Source: Nocardioides faecalis
GTDB taxonomy: Bacteria; Actinomycetota; Actinomycetes; Propionibacteriales; Nocardioidaceae
DNA: 64,000 nt
Assembly: GCF_018388425.1 (NCBI RefSeq)
Contig: NZ_CP074406.1
Span: 3,782,001-3,846,000, forward strand
Direction of reading: 5' to 3'
In this document: in pieces, positions 15,830 to 23,742 of the stretch
How positions within the stretch are numbered: the stretch's first letter is position 1
Layout: the number at the start of each line of letters is the position of its first letter
Notes under the pieces: model-generated
Told to the model about the DNA's origin: nothing
The model's input: only the letters and a program-made list of their open reading frames with translations
The model's database searches: none
Program-made: the position numbers and the translations under genes

Positions 15830-17322
15830 GGTTCCTGCCTCACGACGGGGAGGGTGGCCTGGAGGGACGTGAGCGTGACGGGGGCGATCAGCACCCCGTC
15901 GGCGCCCTGGGGGTTGAGGTCGTGGCGCGGGAAGCGGGAGGCCGAGACCTCCACCCGCAGCACTTGGCCGGGCTCGAGGCGCCAGCCGACGGGGCTGAGG
16001 CCGACCTCGACCCGACCGCCCGTCGTACGTCGTACGCCGGCGCTGACCTGGCGCGAGACCCCGCCGTCGACCACGCACAGCGCGGCGAACACATCGAGGC
16101 TGGCGGCCGGGGTGCTCACCTCGACGCTCACGACGGGCGTGCCGGCCAGACGCAGCGGGGCGTCCTGCGGCCCGGTGGTCCAGCACAGCACGTCGCGGCG
16201 GTCCTCGAGCGCGGCGTTGTCGGGGTAGGCGGCGCTGGCGCCCGGCACCGGTGCGGTGGGGTCGGCGACGAACCACTCGGGGTGTGCGGCCTGAGGCGGC
16301 TCGGGCACCAGGGCGCCGCTGCCGTGCCGGCTGTTGGCGCCGCTCGCGCCGCTCGTCCCGTGCAGGGTGAGCGGCTCGGCGGGCGGGGGCCACTGGGCGC
16401 TGGTGTGCCATCCGCCGCCGACCTCGAACCAGGTGCTGCGCGCCGGTGCGGGGCCCTCACCGAAGACGTGGTCGAGGAAGGCCAGGAAGCCCTCGACGGC
16501 GGGCGCCGGCCCGGCCTCGGGGCCGAGCTCGAGGTCGCCGATGCGGCTGCCCCACGGCATGTGCGCCCAGGGGCCGCAGACGACGGTGGCGTCGAGACAC
16601 CCGGCCAGCGCCCAGGTGCCGGAGGCGAACACGTCGGCGTAGCCGAGCACGGTGAAGGCCGGTACGTCGATGGCCTCGAGGTCCGCGGTGAGGGAGTCCC
16701 AGTACCCCGCGGGCTGGTCGTTGCCGACCCAGTGGCGGTACCACTGCGGCGGCTCGGCGCCGATCGCGGCGGCGGCCTCGGCGGCGTGCGGGTCGCCGGC
16801 ACGACGCTGCGGGTCACCACCGAGGCGGGTCAGCTGGGCGGCCCACAGGACCATGAAGTCCCACTTGCGGGCGCCGGCCTCGTGCACGAACTCGTACGGC
16901 GAGGTGGGCGCCATCATCGGCGCCACCGCGACCAGCCCCGCGGGGCGCAGCGCCGCGGTCTGCAGCTGGTTGTAGCCCTGGTAGGAGAACCCGTAGAGGC
17001 AGACCCGGCCGTCGGAGAACGGCTGGGCGGCGGCCCACTCGACGGTGGCGGCGCCGTCGGCGGCCTCGTGGAAGGGCACGAAGTCGCCCTCGGAGTCGCC
17101 GGTGCCGCGCACGTCCTGGACGACGACGGCGTAGCCGAGCGCGGCGAGGGCCGCCGGTGCCGGCAGCACCATCGCGGAGGCGGACCCCCGCCCGTAGGGC
17201 AGGCGCTGCAGCAGGGTGGGGCGCGGGCCACCGAACTGCTCGGCCGGCGGCAGCCACACGTCGGTGGCCAGGGTGGTGCCGTCCGCCATCGGCACGCCGA
17301 CGGTGGTGAGCGTCGGCGTCAC
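15826..17322 (-). CDS. CocE/NonD-family alpha/beta hydrolase (X-Pro peptidase S15 type)
   Basis: A 498-residue serine hydrolase. The S15 domain shows P-Y-G-R-G-S, Q-D-V-R-G-T-G-D-S-E-G and the nucleophile elbow G-F-S-Y-Q-G. A helical insertion follows, then a C-terminal jelly-roll (X-Pro dipeptidyl-peptidase C-terminal domain) with P-L-R-L-A-G-T-P-V-V. Relatives cleave cocaine-like esters, nonactate or acyl-peptides. GTG 17322 overlaps the creatininase stop (GTGA), which fixes the start even though the frame is open far upstream. It probably hydrolyses an ester or amide of the imported compound. Confidence 0.87.
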   Translation of the reverse strand: MTPTLTTVGVPMADGTTLATDVWLPPAEQFGGPRPTLLQRLPYGRGSASAMVLPAPAALAALGYAVVVQDVRGTGDSEGDFVPFHEAADGAATVEWAAAQPFSDGRVCLYGFSYQGYNQLQTAALRPAGLVAVAPMMAPTSPYEFVHEAGARKWDFMVLWAAQLTRLGGDPQRRAGDPHAAEAAAAIGAEPPQWYRHWVGNDQPAGYWDSLTADLEAIDVPAFTVLGYADVFASGTWALAGCLDATVVCGPWAHMPWGSRIGDLELGPEAGPAPAVEGFLAFLDHVFGEGPAPARSTWFEVGGGWHTSAQWPPPAEPLTLHGTSGASGANSRHGSGALVPEPPQAAHPEWFVADPTAPVPGASAAYPDNAALEDRRDVLCWTTGPQDAPLRLAGTPVVSVEVSTPAASLDVFAALCVVDGGVSRQVSAGVRRTTGGRVEVGLSPVGWRLEPGQVLRVEVSASRFPRHDLNPQGADGVLIAPVTLTSLQATLPVVRQEP

Positions 17323-18128
17323 GACCGCACCGCGGGGCCGGTACCGAAGCGGAACACGAGCATCTCCTCGACGGCGGCGGCGACGTTGCGCACCGACTCC
17401 GCAACGCGCGCTCGGCCGTGCTCGGCGGTGGCGAGGGTGGGGTCGCCGATGACGCCGTCGACGGTGATGTCCTCGGAGAGCCAGGCGTACTCGGAGCCCT
17501 GCTCGAAGCCGAGCGCGCGGTACTCGTTGATCCACGACGGGATGCGGCGCTCGGCCAGGGAGAGGTCGACGAGCTCGGGGAAGAGGTGGAGCATCATCGA
17601 GGTCTCGCCGAGACCGCCGTGGATGCCCAGCCCCTCCTCGCGGGGGTCGCCGGCGGGGCCGCCGTTGTCCGGCGGCAGGTCGCAGTGCGCCAGGAACGTC
17701 ATCAGGTCGTGCTTGACCCGGATCTCGCGGATCGCGACCCGCAGCAGGTTGGTGTTGCCGCCGTGGGCGTTGAGGAAGGCGAAGCGCCGGCCGCCGGCGC
17801 GTCGTACGGAGGCCGCGACGTCGTCGAGCACGGCGAGCAGGGTGACCGGGCTCAGGCTGACGGTGCCGGGCGCCCAGACGTGCTCGTTGGAGGTGCCGTA
17901 GGTCAACGTCGGCATCACCACGACGTCGAGGTCGGGGCGCTCGGTGACCAGCCGGGCGGCGACGGCGTCCGCGACCAGCGCGTCCGTGGCCAGGGGCAGG
18001 TGGGCGCCATGGTGCTCGACGGCACCGATGGGCTGCAGGAAGAGCGGATCCCCCTCCGCGGCGGCACTTCCGCAAGCGGGGCCGCTCATCTCGGCGAGGA
18101 ATCGGGCCTTCCGGATCGACTTCTCCAT
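17319..18128 (-). CDS. Creatininase-family amidohydrolase
   Basis: A 269-residue metal-dependent amidohydrolase. The metal motif is G-A-V-E-H-H-G-A-H-L-P-L-A-T-D (Glu38, His40/43, Asp49), with N-A-H-G-G-N in the middle and H-G-G-L-G-E-T-S following. Relatives include creatininase, the riboflavin-biosynthesis FAPy deformylase ArfB and MftE. Cyclic-amide hydrolysis is the typical chemistry. It is the first gene of the leftward operon proper. No clear Shine-Dalgarno precedes ATG 18128, but the downstream M-S-G start would remove the conserved L-A-E-M segment. An inverted repeat just upstream (18132-18158) may be a GntR site. Confidence 0.85.
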   Translation of the reverse strand: MEKSIRKARFLAEMSGPACGSAAAEGDPLFLQPIGAVEHHGAHLPLATDALVADAVAARLVTERPDLDVVVMPTLTYGTSNEHVWAPGTVSLSPVTLLAVLDDVAASVRRAGGRRFAFLNAHGGNTNLLRVAIREIRVKHDLMTFLAHCDLPPDNGGPAGDPREEGLGIHGGLGETSMMLHLFPELVDLSLAERRIPSWINEYRALGFEQGSEYAWLSEDITVDGVIGDPTLATAEHGRARVAESVRNVAAAVEEMLVFRFGTGPAVRS

Positions 18129-18131
18129 GCC

Positions 18132-18158
18132 GAGAAAGGTAGGAGGACTTTGTTTCTC
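18132..18158. promoter_or_regulatory. Candidate GntR operator upstream of the creatininase operon
   Basis: Arms gagaaa (18132-18137) and tttctc (18153-18158). The ccgagaaag core also occurs in the divergent GntR/ABC promoter region at about 19148-19156. Confidence 0.35.
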
Positions 18159-18221
18159 AATGGTTAAGGCGAGCGGTCGCCGCAGTTTCTTTCGTCTCGG
18201 GGCCTATTTCCGGCGTCATCC

Positions 18222-19007
18222 CTAGCCGCGCGCCGCGAGGTCGACCGTCTCCTCGATTCCCGGCAGCACCGTGCGCACGAGCCCGTAGCGCAGCGGCAGG
18301 GGCCCGGCGGAGCCGCTGTGGTACTCCCGCGCCAGCCAGCAGCGGGTGCCGATCCGGCTCACGCCGACCTGCTCGAGACGCAGCAGCGGGGTGCTCCGTC
18401 CCACGCCGAGGTCGTCGGCACGATCGCCGGCGACCTGGGCCTCGACCAGGGAGGAGACCCACTCCGTGACGTGTCCGTTGGCCCGCTCGGCGATCACCAG
18501 GACGCTCTTGGCCGCGTCGACGGCGACCTTGCGCGGGGCGGGGATGAAGTCCTCGGCGTACATCACCGGATGGCCGTCGGCGAGCCACCGCTTGCAGGTC
18601 CGGTAGACCAGGTAACCGTCTGTGACCTGCAGTTTCTCGACGATGTCGGGACTCGGGGACACCCATCCCGCCTCCAGCAGCTCCACCCGCGCCTCGTGTC
18701 CGAGCCCGCGCACCACCTCGGCGAACTCCATGGTCCGGTCGATCCGCACCCCGATGTCCATCGCCGCAGGGTTGGCGAAGGTGCCGGCCCCGTGGCGGCG
18801 GGCGATGTAGCCCTCGGCCTCCAGCCGGATCAGCACCTCGCGCACCGAGTTGCGGCCCATCCCGAGCAGGTCTGCGAGCTCGGTCTCGGGAGGCAGCCGG
18901 CCGTCGGCACCGACCGCGGCCTGCCAGATGTCGCGAAGGCTGGGACGCGGCGCGGGCACGGCATCGATCGGATCGGTCGCCCGGATCGGGTCGGTCGGAT
19001 CGGTCAT
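18222..19007 (-). CDS. GntR-family regulator with UTRA domain (HutC subfamily)
   Basis: A 261-residue regulator. The winged helix spans about residues 25-95 (L-P-P-E-T-E-L-A-D-L-L-G-M-G-R-N-S-V-R-E-V-L) and the UTRA effector domain follows, ending in R-Y-G-L-V-R-T-V-L-P-G. HutC-type proteins usually sense a small metabolite of the pathway they repress. The start is ATG 19007. The N-terminal T-D-P-T-D-P-I-R-A-T-D-P-I comes from gatcgg-type repeats. It stands between the leftward enzyme operon (93 bp downstream) and the rightward ABC operon (305-bp divergent spacer), so it probably controls both. Confidence 0.88.
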   Translation of the reverse strand: MTDPTDPIRATDPIDAVPAPRPSLRDIWQAAVGADGRLPPETELADLLGMGRNSVREVLIRLEAEGYIARRHGAGTFANPAAMDIGVRIDRTMEFAEVVRGLGHEARVELLEAGWVSPSPDIVEKLQVTDGYLVYRTCKRWLADGHPVMYAEDFIPAPRKVAVDAAKSVLVIAERANGHVTEWVSSLVEAQVAGDRADDLGVGRSTPLLRLEQVGVSRIGTRCWLAREYHSGSAGPLPLRYGLVRTVLPGIEETVDLAARG

Positions 19008-19312
19008 GGTCGGGAATGGTGCCACGACTCGAAAGCCACAAACAGGCCCCTGAATCGAATATCCGGGCCGGCAGGCCAAACGAAACACGAATCCCGGATC
19101 GATTCACGCACCGTTCACAAACGGGAAACTGCGGCGCGACTTTCAGCCGAGAAAGTGGTCCCACCTTTCGAGGACAGCACCGCAATCGGCACTTGGAGCC
19201 TAGACATCCCACGTCTGGCCCGAAATGCCGGCTCCACGCCGTCCCGAAGGTGTGACGAGTCACCGATGCCTCGTCCTCCGAGCGAACACTCGCCACCTGA
19301 AAGGTCATCTCC
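19008..19312. promoter_or_regulatory. Divergent promoter region, GntR / ABC-importer operon
   Basis: A 305-bp non-coding spacer, less GC-rich than its surroundings. Two overlapping inverted repeats occur: actttc (19139-19144)/gaaagt (19151-19156), and gaaagtgg (19151-19158)/ccacctttc (19161-19169). A -10-like tagaca sits near 19201-19206. The repeats are candidate GntR operators. Confidence 0.5.
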
Positions 19313-20410
19313 ATGGCATCCAAGGCCCGTCTCTCCGTCGCCGCCGTCCTCGGCGCCGGGGTCCTCCTCACCTCCCTGACCGCCTGCGGCGAGGAGGAGA
19401 AGTCCGCAGCGCCGACCTCCTCCTCCGTGATCAGCGACGAGCGCTGCGCCGCCAACGGCGAGGCCGGCAAGCTCACCTACCTCACCTCCTACCAGTACGC
19501 CGCGACGGCGAGCATCCTCGACGTCCTCGCCGCCGAGGAGCTCGGCTACTTCGACGACCTGTGTCTCGACGTCGAGGTCCAGCCCGGCGACACCGCGCAG
19601 AACCCGCAGCTGGTCAGCGCCGGCCGCGCCGCCTTCGCCGCCCTCGGGGGTCCCGCCGACGTGCTGAGCGCCGTCGCTGCCGGCGCCGACGTGGTCTCCG
19701 TCGCCACCTACGGCAACGTGCCGGCGATCGAGTACATCTCGCTCGCCGACGGGCCCATCAAGGACCTCAAGGACCTCGAGGGCAAGACCGTGGGCTACAA
19801 GGGCAACCAGGACCCGCCGCTGCTGTCCATGCTGGAGAAGGCCGGCGTCGACACCGACAAGGTCGAGTTCGTCTCCGTCGGCTACGACCCCTCGATCCTC
19901 GCCCAGGGCAAGGTCCACGCGCTGGAGGCCTACAAGTCCAACGAGCCCAAGGTCCTCGCCAAGGCCGGCCACGAGGTCACCGAGTGGAAGCCCGAGGAGT
20001 ACGGCGTCCAGAGCAGCTTCAACAACCTGGTCACCAGCTCGAAGTTCGCCGAGAAGAACCCGACCGCGGTCGAGGACTTCCTCCGCGCCACGTTCAAGGC
20101 CTACGAGTGGCTCTCGGCCAGCGACGAGAACCTGACCAAGGGCCTGGGCTGGGCCGAGAAGGCCACCGGACCCGGCAGCTACGACGTCGAGCTGGCGAAG
20201 GTGCGCTGGCAGACCGAGGTCGAGCTGATCAGCTCCAGCCAGCCCGAAGGCACGCCGCTGGGCTTCCAGAGCGAGGAGCAGTGGAAGCCCGAGGCCGAGG
20301 TGTACGTCGAGCACGGCGTGCTCAAGGAGATGCCGGACCTGTCCGAGGCGTTCGACGCCTCCTACGTCGAGGCCATCTTCGAGGGCACCGAGCTCGTCTG
20401 GGGCGAGTGA
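19313..20410 (+). CDS. ABC transporter substrate-binding lipoprotein (NitT/TauA/SsuA type)
   Basis: A 365-residue periplasmic-binding-type lipoprotein. The signal peptide ends in the lipobox L-T-A-C with Cys25, followed by an acidic/Ser-rich linker. The binding domain shows L-T-Y-L-T-S-Y-Q-Y-A-A-T-A-S, then L-G-Y-F-D-D-L-C-L-D-V-E, and later D-L-E-G-K-T-V-G-Y-K-G. This is the NMT1/THI5-like/SsuA fold used for sulfonates, nitrate, taurine and pyrimidine or thiamine precursors. ATG 19313 follows a GAAAGG ribosome-binding site. Cytosolic partners follow in the same operon (ATPase and permease), with the monooxygenase inserted between. Confidence 0.9.
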   Translation: MASKARLSVAAVLGAGVLLTSLTACGEEEKSAAPTSSSVISDERCAANGEAGKLTYLTSYQYAATASILDVLAAEELGYFDDLCLDVEVQPGDTAQNPQLVSAGRAAFAALGGPADVLSAVAAGADVVSVATYGNVPAIEYISLADGPIKDLKDLEGKTVGYKGNQDPPLLSMLEKAGVDTDKVEFVSVGYDPSILAQGKVHALEAYKSNEPKVLAKAGHEVTEWKPEEYGVQSSFNNLVTSSKFAEKNPTAVEDFLRATFKAYEWLSASDENLTKGLGWAEKATGPGSYDVELAKVRWQTEVELISSSQPEGTPLGFQSEEQWKPEAEVYVEHGVLKEMPDLSEAFDASYVEAIFEGTELVWGE

Positions 20411-20450
20411 GCACCGCAGTCCCCGGTCGCCCGGCGACCTGAACCACCCC

Positions 20451-20487
20451 GGTCCGGGGGTGCCGCCGCCCGCGGCGCCCCCGGACC
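20451..20487 (+). terminator. Intercistronic GC-rich hairpin after the binding-protein gene
   Basis: Arms ggtccgggggtgccgcc (20451-20467) and cgcggcgcccccggacc (20471-20487) pair almost perfectly, without a U-run. Placed between the binding-protein gene and the rest of the operon, it probably stabilises the upstream message or attenuates read-through. Confidence 0.6.
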
Positions 20488-20515
20488 ACCCCACACGAGA
20501 CATGAGGGAGTCCCC

Positions 20516-21856
20516 GTGCCACGCCAGATGACCCTGATCGGGTTCTACAAGATCCCCACCGCCCACTACACCGGGATGTGGCGGCACCCGCACAGCGCGA
20601 CGAACCTGCTGGACCCGGCGTTGCCGATGCACGCGGCGAAGGTCCTCGAGGAGGGCCTGTTCGACATGATCTTCATGTCCGACGGCATCGTCACGCCGGC
20701 CACGTTCGGCGACCGCTTCGACGAGACGCTGCGCAGCGGCTCCCAGGGTGCTCTGGAGCTCGAGCCCTCGGTCGTCCTGTCGATGATGGCCACCGCGACC
20801 AGCCGGATCGGCCTCGGCGGCACCATGTCGACGACCTTCATGCCTCCGTTCCACATCGCCCGCATCCTGGGCTCCCTGGACGTCCTCAGCGGCGGGCGCG
20901 CGGCGTGGAACATCGTCACCTCCCACAACGACGTGCAGGCCCAGAACTTCGGCAGCGACACGATCCTGCCCGCCGACCAGCGCTACGACCGCGCCGACGA
21001 GGTCACCGAGGCCGTCACCGGTCTGTGGTCGTCGTGGGAGGCCGACGCCGTCGTCGTGGACAAGCAGACCGGTGTCTTCGTCGACCCCGAGAAGGTCCAC
21101 CACGTCGACTACGAGGGCGAGCACGTCAAGGTCCGCGGCCCTCTGTCGATCCCGCGCAGCGCCCAGGGCCGGCCGGTGCTGATGCAGGCCGGCTCCTCCA
21201 ACCGCGGCATGGAGTTCGGTGCCCGCTGGGGCGAGATCATCTTCGTGATGGGCCACACCCCCGAGGCCCTGCACAAGCAGCGCGCGGCGATGCGGGCGAA
21301 GGTCGCCGAGCTCGGCCGCAACCCCGACGACCTCAAGGTCGCCGCGCTCGTGCAGCCCATCATCGGCGAGACCGAGGCGATCGCCCGCGAGAAGCAGGAG
21401 TTCATCCGCTCCACCGTCTCCGTCGACGCCGCCCTGGCGGTGCTCTCCGCGCACACCGGCATCGACCTGTCCGCCATGCCCCGCGACACCGCCGTCTCCG
21501 CGATCGTCGACCAGCTCGGCGGTCCCGGTGCCCGCGGCACCGCGGCGCTGCTCAACCAGGCCAACGACGCCGGCACCGACGGGATCACGCTGGAGGAGGC
21601 GGCCCGCAAGTTCGGCGCCAGCGGGCTGACGCCCCAGGTCGTCGGCACCGGTGAGCAGGTCGCCGAGCAGCTGCGCGAGCTGTTCGACGCCGAGGCCGCG
21701 GACGGTTTCATGATCGACCCGACCGAGATGCCCGGGACCTTCGAGTCCTTCACCCGCGCCGTCGTACCGCACCTGCAGCGCATGGGCGTCTTCCGCACCG
21801 CGTACGCCGGCGAGACGCTGCGCGACGTCCTCGGCCTGCCGAGCGTGGTGTCCTGA
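20516..21856 (+). CDS. LLM-class FMN-dependent monooxygenase (NtaA/SnaA/DszA type)
   Basis: A 446-residue two-component flavin monooxygenase of the NtaA/SnaA/DszA group: F-D-M-I-F-M-S-D-G near the start, then L-S-G-G-R-A-A-W-N-I-V-T-S and A-Q-N-F-G, and finally R-G-P-L-S-I-P-R-S-A-Q-G-R-P-V-L-M-Q-A-G-S-S. Such enzymes use FMNH2 from a separate reductase and O2 to cleave C-N or C-S bonds or open rings. GTG 20516 follows GAGGGAG. The stop overlaps the ATPase ATG (TGATG). The expected flavin reductase partner survives only as a remnant at 23516-23714. Confidence 0.92.
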   Translation: MPRQMTLIGFYKIPTAHYTGMWRHPHSATNLLDPALPMHAAKVLEEGLFDMIFMSDGIVTPATFGDRFDETLRSGSQGALELEPSVVLSMMATATSRIGLGGTMSTTFMPPFHIARILGSLDVLSGGRAAWNIVTSHNDVQAQNFGSDTILPADQRYDRADEVTEAVTGLWSSWEADAVVVDKQTGVFVDPEKVHHVDYEGEHVKVRGPLSIPRSAQGRPVLMQAGSSNRGMEFGARWGEIIFVMGHTPEALHKQRAAMRAKVAELGRNPDDLKVAALVQPIIGETEAIAREKQEFIRSTVSVDAALAVLSAHTGIDLSAMPRDTAVSAIVDQLGGPGARGTAALLNQANDAGTDGITLEEAARKFGASGLTPQVVGTGEQVAEQLRELFDAEAADGFMIDPTEMPGTFESFTRAVVPHLQRMGVFRTAYAGETLRDVLGLPSVVS

Positions 21857-22686
21857 TGACGGCCTCGTCGGTGGCGCTCGGCCCCCTCGACACCGACACC
21901 GGTGTCCGGCTCCGCGGCGTGGAGAAGGTCTTCCGCTCCCGCCGCTCGACCGTCCAGGCGCTCTCCTCGGTGGACCTGGAGATCCGCTCGGGTGAGTTCG
22001 TCACCCTCTTCGGCCCGTCGGGCTGCGGCAAGTCGACGGTCCTGCGGATCATCGCCGGGCTCGAGCGCGAGACCAGCGGCGAGGTGTCGGTCTTCGGCAC
22101 CTCACCGGCGGAGGCCTCCAAGCGGAAGAACATCGCCTGGATCCCGCAGTCGTCGGCCCTGCTCCCGTGGCTCAGCGTGAAGGCGAACGCCTCGCTGTCC
22201 AACGTGGTCAACCGGCGACCCGACCGCAACGGCACCACCAGCCGCACCCCGCTCGACCCCGTGCAGCTGCTCGGGGAGGTCGGCCTCAGCGACTTCCTCG
22301 GCGCCAAGCCCAACCAGCTCTCCGGCGGCATGCGGCAGCGCGCCTCGATCGCCCGCGGCTTCGTCCAGGGCGCGGAGCTGATGCTGATGGACGAGCCCTT
22401 CTCCGCGCTCGACGAGCTCACCAAGGACGCGCTCCAGCTGCGTCTGCTCGAGGTGTGGTCGCAGCACCGCAAGACGATCGTGTTCGTCACCCACTCGGTC
22501 AACGAGGCCGTGCTGCTCTCGGACCGGATCGTCGTCATGACGCCGCGCCCGGGCCGGATCCAGGGAGTCGTCGACATCACCCTGCCCCGCGAGAACCGCC
22601 CGGAGCTGGCGGGGACCCCGGAGTTCACGGCACTGGTGGACGAGGTCAAGCAGGTGCTGCGCACCGGCTGGGAGGGAGAGCGATGA
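21856..22686 (+). CDS. ABC transporter ATP-binding protein (SsuB/TauB type)
   Basis: A 276-residue ATPase. Walker A is G-P-S-G-C-G-K-S-T, the signature L-S-G-G-M-R-Q-R, Walker B L-M-L-M-D-E-P-F-S-A-L-D and the switch H is in F-V-T-H-S-V-N-E-A. It powers import by the binding protein at 19313 and the permease at 22683. ATG overlaps the upstream TGA by 1 nt, and its stop overlaps the permease ATG by 4 nt. Confidence 0.95.
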   Translation: MTASSVALGPLDTDTGVRLRGVEKVFRSRRSTVQALSSVDLEIRSGEFVTLFGPSGCGKSTVLRIIAGLERETSGEVSVFGTSPAEASKRKNIAWIPQSSALLPWLSVKANASLSNVVNRRPDRNGTTSRTPLDPVQLLGEVGLSDFLGAKPNQLSGGMRQRASIARGFVQGAELMLMDEPFSALDELTKDALQLRLLEVWSQHRKTIVFVTHSVNEAVLLSDRIVVMTPRPGRIQGVVDITLPRENRPELAGTPEFTALVDEVKQVLRTGWEGER

Positions 22687-23423
22687 AGGCGTACTCGTCG
22701 ATCGCGACGCGGTTCGTCGCACCGCTCGCGCTGATCCTGCTGATCGGCTTCGGCTGGCAGTGGGTCGCCACCAACATGGTCAGCGTCCTGCCCACGCTGC
22801 AGGACATGTGGGCCAGCGTCCGCGACGACCCGCGGATGTACACCGAGAACGCGTGGATCACGGTCAAGACCGCCCTGTTCGGATTCCTGCTCGGCGGGGT
22901 GATCGCCCTCGCGCTCGGCATCATGTGCGTGAACAAGGCGATCCGCTCAGCGGTGATGCCGATCGCGACGATGCTGCACGTCACGCCGATCGTCGCGGTC
23001 GCACCGGCCCTCATCGTCGCCTTCGGCTTCGGCGACGGCCCGCACCTGGCGACGGCGACCATCGCGGCGTTCTTCCCGATGCTGATCAACGCCATCACCG
23101 GCTTCCAGGCCATCGACGACCAGGCGCACGAGGTCTTCTGCGCGATGTCGGCCTCCCGCGCCGAGGTGTTCTGGCGGCTGCGGCTGCTCTCGAGCCTGCC
23201 GTACCTGTTCGCCGGTGCCCGGGTCTCGATCACCGGCGCGATGGTGGGCGCGGTCGTCTCGGAGTTCTTCGGCACCCCCGAGGGGCTCGGCGCGCTCATC
23301 GTGACCGCCCAGGCCAACATCAACCTGCCGGTGATGTGGTGCGCGATCCTCGTCACCGCGATCTCCTCGATGCTGCTGATGTCGCTCGTCGGCCTCGTGG
23401 AACGACTCACCGTCCGCTGGTGA
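22683..23423 (+). CDS. ABC transporter permease (SsuC/TauC type)
   Basis: A 246-residue permease with about six membrane helices and the coupling (EAA-like) loop D-D-Q-A-H-E-V-F-C-A-M-S-A-S-R-A-E-V-F-W-R-L-R-L. The usual P-x-G-x-x-G signature of SsuC-type proteins is altered to T-P-E-G-L-G-A-L-I-V. ATG 22683 overlaps the ATPase stop. It completes the importer. Confidence 0.93.
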   Translation: MKAYSSIATRFVAPLALILLIGFGWQWVATNMVSVLPTLQDMWASVRDDPRMYTENAWITVKTALFGFLLGGVIALALGIMCVNKAIRSAVMPIATMLHVTPIVAVAPALIVAFGFGDGPHLATATIAAFFPMLINAITGFQAIDDQAHEVFCAMSASRAEVFWRLRLLSSLPYLFAGARVSITGAMVGAVVSEFFGTPEGLGALIVTAQANINLPVMWCAILVTAISSMLLMSLVGLVERLTVRW

Positions 23424-23515
23424 CCCCCGGCCCCCGCGCCGCCTCGGCGAGCGCGGGGGCAGGCGGCTCCCCACCGCCTGCGGCCCTTCCCGACCCTTCC
23501 CACCCAGGAGGAAGC

Positions 23516-23714
23516 ACGTCCGTCACCGCCCTCCCCACCGATGTCCCCACCGCCCTCCCCACCGTCGTCCCCGCCGCGTCCACGTTGCAGCGCTCCTCGA
23601 GCACGTGGAGCCGGTGACCACGACCTCGTCCTCATGCGCGTCCACGCCCTGGCCACGAGTGCCGCGGAACCCACCGTGTTCCATGGCAGCCGCTTCCGCG
23701 CCCTGGCACTCTGA
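23516..23714 (+). pseudogene. Decayed flavin reductase (partner of the LLM monooxygenase)
   Basis: A strong AGGAGG (23506-23511) is followed at the right distance by ACG instead of ATG. That frame stops at 23615. A second frame gives A-A-L-L-E-H-V-E, and a third gives G-D-H-D-L-V-L-M-R-V-H-A-L-A-T then E-P-T-V-F-H-G-S-R-F-R-A-L-A-L and stop at 23712-23714. The segment 'GDHDLVL ... PLVFHGSRFRxLA' is the typical C-terminus of HpaC/RutF-like flavin reductases. About 110 codons of the body are missing. Read as a gene that lost its start, most of its interior and its frame. Identification rests on recognition of the C-terminus only. Confidence 0.6.
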
Positions 23715-23742
23715 TCGTCCTCCTCTGCCGTCAGGTGATCCC

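Noticed and set aside
19115..21772. 885-codon open frame on the minus strand
   Set aside because: Lies opposite the substrate-binding protein and LLM monooxygenase genes, both of which carry clear family motifs, and spans their promoter.
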